Assembly (NCBI GenBank): GCA_024684215.1
Contig: JAIKXH010000040.1
Coordinates: 24,306-88,305 of the forward strand
Reading direction: 5' to 3'
DNA from: Lachnospiraceae bacterium
GTDB taxonomy: Bacteria; Bacillota; Clostridia; Lachnospirales; Lachnospiraceae
DNA: 64,000 bases
This document shows, piece by piece, positions 8,421 to 17,400 of the stretch. The notes under the pieces are model-generated. The model had not been told where the DNA came from. It saw only the letters and a program-made list of their open reading frames with translations, and did no database searches. The position numbers and the translations under genes were made by a program. The number at the start of each line of letters is the position of its first letter. Within the stretch, counting starts at the first letter, position 1.

Positions 8421-9193
8421 GCCTCGCCTCCCTTCTTTGCTTTTCTGCGCTCGGAAACACCGATGATTCCAAGTACAAAAAGCACCAGGGCGCTACCGCC
8501 GGCAATGATAAAGAAGGGCTTAAGATTAGTCTCATCACCGGTTTGAACGTATCTGGGTGTACGCTCCTTTCCGGTCTCTGTTCCTCCGCCGTCTTCAGTT
8601 TCACCGGCCGTTCTGAGCATAACCGCAAAATTCATCTGAAGGTCTGCTAAGGTATCCTGGTAATCGTTACCCTGGGTCTCGCCATCAAGCTCAATCTTTA
8701 AAGTAATTTTTCCCTTCTGACCGTTTTCAAGAGTGTCGAGATAGAAGAAATCCTTTAAAGCCTCTGTAGCCTGATGAAGTCCCGTTCCGGCAGCTGACGA
8801 TCCTTCACCGCCAATCGTCTCGCTGTCAAATATCGTCGATACAGTTCCGCTTGGTGAAGTATAAGTAAGCAGATATGTGTACGCACCGCCCTTGGTGCCG
8901 CTGTTTTTACTTCTGTCCTCAAGTGAATACAAAACCTTGTTGGTCATATACCAATCTGTTGTATTCGAATTGTTGTTTCCGAGGTTAACTGTAAAAATAG
9001 CTGTATCACCGGGCTGCATACCGGATATCTGATCTGACATTGTAGATGAGCTGAAAGTTGATTCCATCTTCTCATCTGCTGTAAAAAATACATTCCAATT
9101 ATCACCGCCGGTTATAGTATCTGCCATAGCGGTAATCGGAAAGCTAAGCGCAAGTCCGAGGGAAAGTATTACTGACAGTAATTTCTTTTTCAT
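8417..9193 (-). CDS. Secreted protein with VQTGD sorting-like signal
   Basis: 258 aa. Signal peptide at residues 1-24 (ends PITAMA). The mature domain is of unrecognised family, and its C-terminus has the three-part layout of a sortase substrate: VQTGD, a hydrophobic segment (FFIIAGGSALVLFVLGIIG) and a basic tail (RRKAKK). The pentapeptide differs from the LPxTG signals of the two large pilins here and recalls the QVPTG-type motifs used by class B pilus sortases in streptococci. The gene overlaps the next one by four bases and lies downstream of two SipW-type proteins. It is the best candidate substrate for the class B sortase at 5896-6747. Confidence 0.75.
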   Translation of the reverse strand: MKKKLLSVILSLGLALSFPITAMADTITGGDNWNVFFTADEKMESTFSSSTMSDQISGMQPGDTAIFTVNLGNNNSNTTDWYMTNKVLYSLEDRSKNSGTKGGAYTYLLTYTSPSGTVSTIFDSETIGGEGSSAAGTGLHQATEALKDFFYLDTLENGQKGKITLKIELDGETQGNDYQDTLADLQMNFAVMLRTAGETEDGGGTETGKERTPRYVQTGDETNLKPFFIIAGGSALVLFVLGIIGVSERRKAKKGGEA

Positions 9194-9207
9194 TTCGCGC
9201 TCCTTTC

Positions 9208-10008
9208 CTACTTAAGTGATAATGTGCCGTCTTCGGCAATTGATATTTCTCTGCCCCAAACGCTCTTTGCTGCTGCTTCTGCGTTGTGGTCCTGAATTGC
9301 ATTTACCACTGCCTCAAGTACAAATGAATAACCATCGTAATCATAGGTGGTAGTAAGTGTCTTGTATGTTTTTCCGTTCTCGTCTTTTTTCTCTCCCGCG
9401 GTCTGAGTGACCTTGGTACATATCATATCGCTGATTGTAACGGTATCTGAAAATGCGGGGCTTGTCTGTCCGTTCTTTAAAAGCTTTGTATAATAAAGAA
9501 CCGTTCTCTCACTGGTTGAGCTTTCCTGATCGATTATCCAATCTGTTCCGATATTCACATAGTGAAGATCGATCAAATTAGGATCAAGGTCAGTGCATTT
9601 CTTTCCGTCTTTATCAACCCAATACTTATAAACAACAACTCGGTTGTAAGTATTGATACTGTTATTCTCATCGTTTCCGCTGTTTGTTATCGATAAGACT
9701 TCGGGATAAGCAACTCCCAGCTTTACCTCTTCACCTGTGGGAACCATGTCAAGGAGAAGTGCTCCTCTGTGCTGGTCCCAAACGTAATCGCTGTTTGGCA
9801 CGTAATCTCTGTATGATATTGCCTTGCCGTTCTCAGCGATTGTAACGCCGATATCATAAAGCTGAACTCTGGAGGTGTAGTTTTCAGAGTAATATGTAAG
9901 AGCTGCTCTGGTTCCTCCTACGGATGAAAATACAAGTAATCCTGCGCCCAATACAAATGCTGCGGTACTGAAGGCTTTTGAAGTGATAATCTTTTTAAAT
10001 TTATTCAT
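9208..10008 (-). CDS. SipW-dependent-type secreted protein 1
   Basis: 266 aa. The N-terminus has a basic start, a hydrophobic core and then GGTRAALTYYSENYTSRVQL, which matches the pattern of SipW-type signal peptides (small residues, then an aromatic/Thr-rich segment at the start of the mature protein), as in TasA and camelysin relatives. The mature part has no transmembrane helix. The start codon overlaps the stop of the upstream gene (TAATG), so the two secreted proteins are probably made in coupled amounts. By analogy it may be a fibre subunit; the family itself is not one I can name. Confidence 0.75.
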   Translation of the reverse strand: MNKFKKIITSKAFSTAAFVLGAGLLVFSSVGGTRAALTYYSENYTSRVQLYDIGVTIAENGKAISYRDYVPNSDYVWDQHRGALLLDMVPTGEEVKLGVAYPEVLSITNSGNDENNSINTYNRVVVYKYWVDKDGKKCTDLDPNLIDLHYVNIGTDWIIDQESSTSERTVLYYTKLLKNGQTSPAFSDTVTISDMICTKVTQTAGEKKDENGKTYKTLTTTYDYDGYSFVLEAVVNAIQDHNAEAAAKSVWGREISIAEDGTLSLK

Positions 10009-10517
10009 TACTTATCACCTTCTTCCTTGTATGTTACATCCAGCACATCGTTCCAATCGGCATAAGGTGTACCGTCTGCTTTATATTTAACCTTTGTTGC
10101 TTCGTATATAACAACTACGTTAAAGCTCTTTGGGTCAACTCCTTCGGGGATGTTTGTAATCTTTACATCGATCTCCGTTGTAGACTCTCCTGCTTTTAAG
10201 GAATCGCTGTAGTAATAATATCCGTCAGCGGCAGGTGACCATTTCGAATCACCTACATACTGTAGGTTAACAGTGCTTCCGGAGAAGGCTTTAATTCTGA
10301 TATAAACATCATCAAGGGAATCGGATTTGCTGGTAATTACTACCTTTTTGGTCCAATCATTAAAATCCTCTGTGATTTCCTCGTAATCACCAAGGTGAAT
10401 CACATATCCTCCGAGTGCCTTTTCGTAAGTTGAGAAGTATGCAAATGCAGTTCCTATCGAAGAGGTAAGTATAAGTGCCGCACAGGCAGCAACCAAAATC
10501 AAACTTTTCTTTTTCAC
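10008..10517 (-). CDS. SipW-dependent-type secreted protein 2
   Basis: 169 aa from a GTG start at 10517. The start is chosen because AGGAGG lies 9 bases upstream and the GTG sits one base after the previous stop; a longer reading frame would run into the upstream gene. The signal region (about residues 1-28) ends SSIGTAFAYFSTYEKA, close to the SipW-type consensus seen in TasA-like and related alternate-signal proteins. The mature domain looks beta-rich, with a short C-terminal charged tail and no membrane anchor. It is the likely partner of the protein encoded immediately downstream. Confidence 0.75.
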   Translation of the reverse strand: MKKKSLILVAACAALILTSSIGTAFAYFSTYEKALGGYVIHLGDYEEITEDFNDWTKKVVITSKSDSLDDVYIRIKAFSGSTVNLQYVGDSKWSPAADGYYYYSDSLKAGESTTEIDVKITNIPEGVDPKSFNVVVIYEATKVKYKADGTPYADWNDVLDVTYKEEGDK

Positions 10518-10518
10518 C

Positions 10519-11709
10519 TTAGATTCCCTCCTCTCTGCTGTCACCGTATTTAGCCCATGTATACTTAGGCTTTCCGTTATCATCGAGAACTACGTTTCCG
10601 TTAGCATCGAGCACGGGATCGAAGTGGTTGGTGATTGCACCGCAGTGCTTGTCATTTTCGCCATAGTCATTTACAAACTCAACATCTTTAACCTGATTAG
10701 CTTCGATCACAACCATTTGAGAAGCTGCGGATACAAGCTTGTAATTGCATCCGGAATAAATCTCGGTTACCGTAACTTCGCTTCCTGCGGGAATATTCTT
10801 AATGGTCAACTCTTCCTTTCCATACTTTGAAAATGAAAGAGTGTAAACATTACTGAAAACATTTTTGACTGTATCACCGTATTTCTTGGTTGCCTCTACA
10901 CTGAATACAAAGTAAGTAGGCTCACTCTTTTCATATGTAAGGAGGTCCTTGATTATCTTTAAATCACCGTATCTGGGCTCCCAGGTGGGCTTTAAGCTAA
11001 CCTGTGCGGTGTAAATCCAATCTGTATCGGCAGACATATTGATCTCACCGGTCTTGGGATCCGGAGCTTTTGTGGGAAGTGCCACAAACTCAGGGATGAA
11101 GGAATAGCTGTTCTCTTCGCCCTCGGCAATTGTAGTGATCTCACTTACCACATTTCCTGCAGCATCCTTTAAGGGGTTACCGTCTGCATCCTTTAAAGTA
11201 GTCTCCACGAAATAATCCGTAATCTTTTCACCTCTTGCTATAACAAGATAAAGACCTGCGGAAATGCTTTTAATCTGCTGTCCTTCCTTAGCTGTAGCGG
11301 TAGGAACAATAGCATCTGTAGTATTATATTTATCCTTTACTACCTTTGCCGCTTTGTTTGCAAGTTCGCTCCATACCTTCGCATCTACGTTATCGGGAAT
11401 GGTAAGCGCATTTTTATATGTATCCGCTACCTTAAAGGTATATGCATCATATCCGTCCGTTTTTTCTGCATCAGCTACCTTATACAAATCCACAACCACA
11501 CCGGCTTTTGCGATATCGTCCAAAAATACCTTGTCGGTACTGGACGTTGCATTAACGGTAAGATTGCATGCAGCGCTTAAATCAAGCTTATTTGCCGCAT
11601 CCGTAATAATCGGAGACAATAAGGTTCCGCCTATACACAGACCCAGTGCAACCGTGCATGCCAATATCTTTTTGATAAATGCACTTTTTGCGCTTTTCCA
11701 TTTGTTCAT
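10519..11709 (-). CDS. Pilin-like secreted protein lacking a sorting signal
   Basis: 396 aa. The start is taken at the ATG at 11709, which has AGGAGG 8 bases upstream. A signal peptide is followed by a SpaA/FctA-like N-terminal region (VVVDLYKVAD, later SAGLYLVIARG) and a second beta domain with the segment KNIPAGSEVTVTEIYSG, reminiscent of the E-box of isopeptide-forming pilin domains. The C-terminus ends in hydrophilic sequence (KYTWAKYGDSREEGI) with no LPxTG motif and no membrane helix, so classical sortase attachment is not expected. It lies between the class C sortase and the SipW-type genes, possibly linking the two halves of the locus. Confidence 0.75.
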   Translation of the reverse strand: MNKWKSAKSAFIKKILACTVALGLCIGGTLLSPIITDAANKLDLSAACNLTVNATSSTDKVFLDDIAKAGVVVDLYKVADAEKTDGYDAYTFKVADTYKNALTIPDNVDAKVWSELANKAAKVVKDKYNTTDAIVPTATAKEGQQIKSISAGLYLVIARGEKITDYFVETTLKDADGNPLKDAAGNVVSEITTIAEGEENSYSFIPEFVALPTKAPDPKTGEINMSADTDWIYTAQVSLKPTWEPRYGDLKIIKDLLTYEKSEPTYFVFSVEATKKYGDTVKNVFSNVYTLSFSKYGKEELTIKNIPAGSEVTVTEIYSGCNYKLVSAASQMVVIEANQVKDVEFVNDYGENDKHCGAITNHFDPVLDANGNVVLDDNGKPKYTWAKYGDSREEGI

Positions 11710-11750
11710 GGAAGAATCCTCCTTTAAAAAAGTCAAACGACTGTAACTTT

Positions 11751-12662
11751 CTATAATGTCTTTACTTCATCGAGTATCTCGTATGTAGATAAATGTCTTT
11801 TTTTGTGAGCCGTAAATATCATGTAGACTATGGTCATTATAATAAGTATCGGGATAATGATAAATACTGCTACTATATAATTCGGAACTTTTGAAGCATC
11901 GGGTGTAATGATGACTACAAGCTCCTCTTCTTCATTTTCAACTCTGTGTCCTCTTACGAGCATTCTGTGAGTATTGATGCCGTAAGGAGTACAGGTGACA
12001 AGCGTACAATAATCCTTGTCTTTTGAAATACCAAGTTCTGAGGTATCCTCAGGAAGAACTACTTTAATCTGATCAACTCTGTATGTCAGATTTTCATTCA
12101 ATATGGAAATAACAAATGTATCTCCTACAACAAGCTTGTCCAAATCAGTAAAAAGCTTGGCCGAAGGGAGTCCTCTGTGTCCCGATATTATCGAGTGAGT
12201 ACCAAGTCCTCCAACAGGAAGCGATGAACCTGCAAGATGGCCTGCCGCAATCTGTAGAACAGTCTCTTCCGTTCCATGATATATGGGAAGATTAACATTT
12301 ATCGAAGGAATTGTAATATATCCCATAATACCCGTTCCGGATATATCAAGGAGACTTTCGTACTCCGCGTACTCTTCCTCCGAAAGATCGAAATGCTGGC
12401 TTCCGGCTAACCTCTGGTTATATGACCTTGCAACTCCGATCATACGCTCGAGTTCCTCGTTATTTACGTTCTCAACAGCATATACATAATCTGAAATGGA
12501 TCTCGATGCGTGCATGGAGTTCCACCAATCACTTATCGAGGGATAAAGCATGATTCCGAGTCCAACAACGAGGAAAACAGCCAAAGCAACTGTAATAATG
12601 GTAGAAACCAATTTTTTATTCTTCTTTTTGCTTTTTTTGCCTCCGCTTTTGCCCATCTGCAT
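11751..12662 (-). CDS. srtC: Class C (pilin) sortase
   Basis: 303 aa transpeptidase that polymerises pilins. It has a very basic N-terminus, a membrane helix (about residues 20-43) and a sortase domain with His in ISGHRGLPSAKLF and the cysteine motif TLVTCTPYGINTHRML. The latter includes the catalytic Arg and is the class C signature. A second transmembrane helix near the C-terminus (about 255-280) is also typical of class C. It lies directly downstream of the LPSTG major pilin, separated by a 158-bp gap with hairpins that may lower its expression relative to the pilin. Confidence 0.93.
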   Translation of the reverse strand: MQMGKSGGKKSKKKNKKLVSTIITVALAVFLVVGLGIMLYPSISDWWNSMHASRSISDYVYAVENVNNEELERMIGVARSYNQRLAGSQHFDLSEEEYAEYESLLDISGTGIMGYITIPSINVNLPIYHGTEETVLQIAAGHLAGSSLPVGGLGTHSIISGHRGLPSAKLFTDLDKLVVGDTFVISILNENLTYRVDQIKVVLPEDTSELGISKDKDYCTLVTCTPYGINTHRMLVRGHRVENEEEELVVIITPDASKVPNYIVAVFIIIPILIIMTIVYMIFTAHKKRHLSTYEILDEVKTL

Positions 12663-12710
12663 TCCATTCTCTATCTATAACTGAATCTTGGCCGGATTAA
12701 TCCGTTGCTC

Positions 12711-12778
12711 ACCGCACACCACGTGAAGGTGTCAGTAATTTGTGCGGTTATCCGAAAAGCTTTTTAAAGCTTTTCGGA
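12711..12778 (-). terminator. Paired hairpins between pilin and sortase genes (attenuator or mRNA-stability element)
   Basis: Two inverted repeats sit side by side: ACCGCACA (12711-12718) with TGTGCGGT (12741-12748), and a perfect 13-bp repeat (12751-12763 with 12766-12778). No T run follows on the minus strand, so full termination is doubtful. Partial readthrough or protection of the pilin mRNA 3' end is more likely. A 12-bp palindrome CGGATTAATCCG lies at 12693-12704. Confidence 0.55.
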
Positions 12779-12820
12779 CATATAAAAGTATTAATGATTT
12801 ATTTCATTTATATAGAGGTA

Positions 12821-14455
12821 TTACTCCTCTTCAGATGTTCCCATCTTCCTTCTTACAATAAGAAGTACAACTGCTCCTACAACAAGGACACCGCCTACAA
12901 TGTAGAAGATAGTGGTACCGATACCACCGGTTGAAGGAAGAACTGCACCCTCCTGGTTAATGATAGTAGTATCTAAAGAGCCTGCGGTCTTGTCAACTAC
13001 GAACTCTCCAAGATTTCCTGTAACAGCATTACTTACCATTGTTTTGCCATTGAAATCAACAACCTCGATTGACTTAAGTTCAGGGCTGTCACCATCGGTG
13101 TGGGTAGCTTTTACAACAAAGTAAATGGGATCGATTGAGTTAAATCCGGCAGGAGTAGCAGTCTCGGTAATCTTGTAAACACCGTCATCAAGTCCTGTTG
13201 CTGAGAATGAAGTTCCCTCAGTGTTAGTGGTAATGGTCTTTGTCTCGATTACCTTATCAATCATCTTCGTAGCGTCGTTAGGATCAGCTTTCTGAGTAAC
13301 AACATACTTTCCGTCAGCATCTACAGTAGCGGCAAGCTTCTCAAGCTTAAAGTCAGCACCTGCCAAAGACTTAAGCTCCTTATCAACCTTGTTGATGGTG
13401 GTCTTTAAAGTAAATACGATAACAACATCCCAAGGAGTCTTTCCTTCGCCGCCCTTGTCATTCTTGAACTCTACGCGAACCTTGTTGGGGTTACCGGTTG
13501 CACCGATTTTAGCGCCATTGGTAAGCTTTGACTCATACTCTACATATACTGTCTTTCCTGCAGGAATCTTTTTAAGATCCATCTCAATCTGGAAGCTGTC
13601 ACCTGAATTATCGGTGATATTGGCTCCGGTTCTAACCTCATAAAACTTAGAATCAACAGGAGTATTAGCATTGTCTACGTAAACCTTTACAGTGTTCTTA
13701 TCAAAAGCAAGTCCGGTTGATTCAACATCATGGAATACATAGGTATACTCGGTATACTCGGCAAGGTCTGCAGGAATGGTAGCTGAGAGCTGGAAAGGAA
13801 CCATATCGCCGATATCATAATCTGCGCTGTCCTGCCAGTCAGTCTTTACTTCGATAGAATCATTGACATCCTGTACCTTCTTTTTAACTTCAAGAGTGTC
13901 TCTCTTTTCTGTTACCACAATCTTGCATACATTATTCTTATCAGCCTCTACAACCTGGAGCTGTGAATGATCCTTGTATACTTCCTCATCGCCGGAGATA
14001 TCGGTAATATCTTTAACAAGGTAATAACCTTCACCGGCAGCAATGGTTCCGTCTGTTGCTACAGCGATAGCGCTTGCTTTATCAACATTGTCAGCGATGA
14101 TTTTGGTAATAGCCTGTGCCTCTTTTGAATTGTCTGAATAAGCGCCGATCTTTTCAACAAGCTCCTTGGCGGTAATGTCACTAGCATCTGTATAGGTAAT
14201 TCCTACGTATTTAGCAAGTTCAGTCTTAATAGCGTCTGTCATAGCTGAACCAAAAGCAGGATCTGCAAACTTGTTTCCGGATACTTCAGCGGTAAAGATC
14301 TGATAAACCTCGTAGGTATGATCTACTGCAGCAGCGGCAGTAGCAGTCTGTGTGTTATTTGTTGTGCTCGCTGCGGGGTCTGCCGCAAAAGCTGTTATAG
14401 AAGCTCCGAAGCAGAGTGCAAGCGAAAGAACGATTGATAAAATCTTCTTCTTCAT
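12821..14455 (-). CDS. Major pilin (LPSTG-anchored, isopeptide-type domains)
   Basis: 544 aa backbone subunit of a sortase-assembled pilus. The signal peptide ends TAFAA. The N-terminal D1-like domain (HTYEVYQIFTAEV onward) is followed by a D2-type isopeptide domain around residues 190-345 and a C-terminal SpaA/Cna-B domain with the E-box segment YKITETATPAG. The sorting signal is LPSTG at about residues 506-510, then a hydrophobic helix and a basic tail RRKMGTSEEE. The size, order and adjacent class C sortase are typical of backbone pilins. The exact isopeptide-forming Lys/Asn pairs cannot be assigned by eye. Confidence 0.92.
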   Translation of the reverse strand: MKKKILSIVLSLALCFGASITAFAADPAASTTNNTQTATAAAAVDHTYEVYQIFTAEVSGNKFADPAFGSAMTDAIKTELAKYVGITYTDASDITAKELVEKIGAYSDNSKEAQAITKIIADNVDKASAIAVATDGTIAAGEGYYLVKDITDISGDEEVYKDHSQLQVVEADKNNVCKIVVTEKRDTLEVKKKVQDVNDSIEVKTDWQDSADYDIGDMVPFQLSATIPADLAEYTEYTYVFHDVESTGLAFDKNTVKVYVDNANTPVDSKFYEVRTGANITDNSGDSFQIEMDLKKIPAGKTVYVEYESKLTNGAKIGATGNPNKVRVEFKNDKGGEGKTPWDVVIVFTLKTTINKVDKELKSLAGADFKLEKLAATVDADGKYVVTQKADPNDATKMIDKVIETKTITTNTEGTSFSATGLDDGVYKITETATPAGFNSIDPIYFVVKATHTDGDSPELKSIEVVDFNGKTMVSNAVTGNLGEFVVDKTAGSLDTTIINQEGAVLPSTGGIGTTIFYIVGGVLVVGAVVLLIVRRKMGTSEEE

Positions 14456-14489
14456 TTTTTTCTCCTTTTCCCTAATGAAATAAATCAGT

Positions 14490-17400
14490 TTATAACTTTT
14501 TTCTATATATAAGCAGTGCCGCTGATCCTATGAGCATCAGAGCTCCTACTACATATAACGCTGTGAAATTCCTTCCTCTTCCGCCGGTTTCGGGGAGAGC
14601 AAAGGTTGAAGTTGAACGGTTTTTGAGGATTATTGTTGTAAATACACCCTCGTTAGTTAATTCTGAAGTTGTAGTACTCTTTCCCAAAATAACTGTTCCG
14701 TTCTCATCTGTCATATCTGCATCTACAAGTTCATATCCGGCGATAGTATCCTCGGTAACCGAGTATTTATATTTTTCGAGATATGTCTTGCCGTCAGCTC
14801 CGGTGGCTACGTAGTAAGCAGGAAGATTTTTAAGCTTTACTGCCCAGTACTTGTAGCTTGTGGAAGGATCAACGACCTGTGTTGCCTCAAAGGCTTCTCC
14901 GTTTTCTCTGGTCAAATTCCTGCATCCATCAATTCCAAGTATCATACTACCGATTGGAGTATCTGTACCTGATGCTGATGTTCTTACAATATTGAGCTTA
15001 ATGGTAACATCGGTGCTTGTACTGGTCTGAAGCGAATCGACAGAGCCTGTGTATGTGAACCAGTTCTTATCAATCTCAAGTTCGGTAGGCTTTAAGATGT
15101 TTTTAAGAGTAAATAATCTGTATTCATTATCACTCTCATCTTTAGCTACAGTTCCCAGAGTAACAGCATCTCCGTCTACCGCGTATTTAAGTGAGCACTC
15201 AAGCTCAGTTACCTGATATGTATAAGTAATAACATTTCCGTTAGCATCAACTTTTGCTTTTGGAAGCTCATCTATTCTGATTTTCCATCCGTCAGCTGCG
15301 GTAATCTTAAACTCTCCGTTTGCAAAGGTTTTTTCGTTTCCGCCAACCTTTACGGGATCTGTATAACGTACCGGATCAGCTGAATTTCCACTGGCATCAG
15401 TAGCTATCTGCTCAAGTCTGACTTTGATATATCCGTCCATAGCATTGGTAGGATCCGGATTATCAATTTCTACCTTTTCGCCTTTTTCATTGAATCCGTA
15501 GAATTTCTTCTCAATCTCAATGTAGGTATTCTCAAAGTTTTTCTTGTTTACAAATTCCTGAGTTCCCTGGATGAACCATGAATCGTGGCTTCTGCTTGCA
15601 GCCTCATATCCCGGAGTACCGGCCTCGGTTACGAAGTATACAAACTTCTTTCCGTCAGCTTCATCTTTTGTAAGGAGCTCATCCCATGTGTAGGTCCAAT
15701 TGTTATCCTTATTAAGCGCAACAGTCTCAATAGGTGTTAGACCGGTTACATCAGCAACATCTCCCTCCCCACTATTCTTCGACCTATACAGGTAAACTGT
15801 AAGTGAATCAGGTAAATCATCTATAAGTTCTACACCCTGATAATCTTCCCATTTCTTGGTTACAGATATCTTTGTATACTTTGGAGTATTGTCAAAGGCT
15901 TTCTGGCTATCATCAGTAATCGATACTGCAGATGAGCTTACTCCGACAATATTCTTATTGGCATCATACGTTATATCTGCATCAGACTTGATTTCAAATG
16001 TTTCACTGGTTGCCTCGTATTTTGATGAAGAAACATTAAAAGTAACTTCTGTTTTAAGGACGAAAAGCTTTGTGTCGTAGATATACTTGTTTGTATCAGT
16101 ATCTCCGCTCTTATCAACCTCGGTAACCTTGTACCAATGAGTTCCCAAATCGGATTCGTTTTCATAAACAAGATCCTCAAAAACGATATCTTTTCCGGAG
16201 TTCTGTGCAGTTTGTATTTCTACCCACTTTTTACCCTTATACTCTGAAAGGCTAAAAGTAAACTTCTGGTTGGGATCCGGGGTTAATCCGGCTACAGTCT
16301 TTTGGAAAGCGAGCTCTGTAGCAACGGGAAGTGTCGTTCCGATAAAGAACGATCTGTGTGTCTCACCTTCTGTATATACATTATAAGCTATAATCTGTCC
16401 CTGAAGGTTACCCTTCGCAATGAATGTTGAATCAGGAGCAATAATCACGCCATGCATACGGCCGGGAGCCACTATAGTTTTTCCGTCAGCATTTATAAAG
16501 TTCCAAATAACCTTACCATGCTTATGATCGAAAGCTTCACCTGTATCTGCCATTGATCCGTCAACACACATTACAGACTCTTGAGGTAATGTAATTGTTC
16601 CCTTATCCGGAACATTCTTGCAATCTATATTAATTACAAGTGTTCCGTTTCCTGAGTCTGAAAAACCATCTAGTTTAAGAGGATTTCCGGCAATCTTCTC
16701 CATAAACTCTATAGCATCTAATGTGATGTATCCGGCTCCATTAGCCTCTTCAAGTTTAATAACGTTTTTCCAGTCGTTGCCTCCATAAGTGATGGTTGCT
16801 CCGCCATCCTTAGTAAGTGCAAGATCATTGCTAATCTTTTGTATCTTGAGTCTCATTGACTCAAGATCAACAAATCTGTGAACCCCATCTTCTATATAAA
16901 TAGAACTTGGACTTTCAATAGCAACACCATTAACCTTAATCTGATTGCCATTATCATAAGTATCGAGTTCAACATCCGGGCCGAAGACAACTACCGAACC
17001 TTCTGTGTTTCTTCCCGGTCTTGGGCTTAATACTGCATTTGCATCAATATTTTGAATATATGTTGCCTCATAAGGCCAGTTTTTAGTGCCTGATTCCGAC
17101 ATCTTCATTAAGTTTTTAACGCAAAGGTTACCGCAAACGTCGGTTCCGGTTCCATAGTAATTATTAAATGCAACTATGTGGAAGTAAGCAGCTTCGCCAA
17201 GGAAGTTGGAATAGCTTTCGCCCTTGTATGTTCTTAGTCTGCTAAACGTATCAGAAGAAAAACTATTACTTCCATCTATAAGTCCAAGCCAATATTTTCC
17301 GTATTTACGATTAACTTCAAATTTCTTTTCACCTTTAAGAATTATAAAGTCAGAGAATGAATCCGTCGAAATTGTTGTTGCGTTACTTTCATCAACTGTG

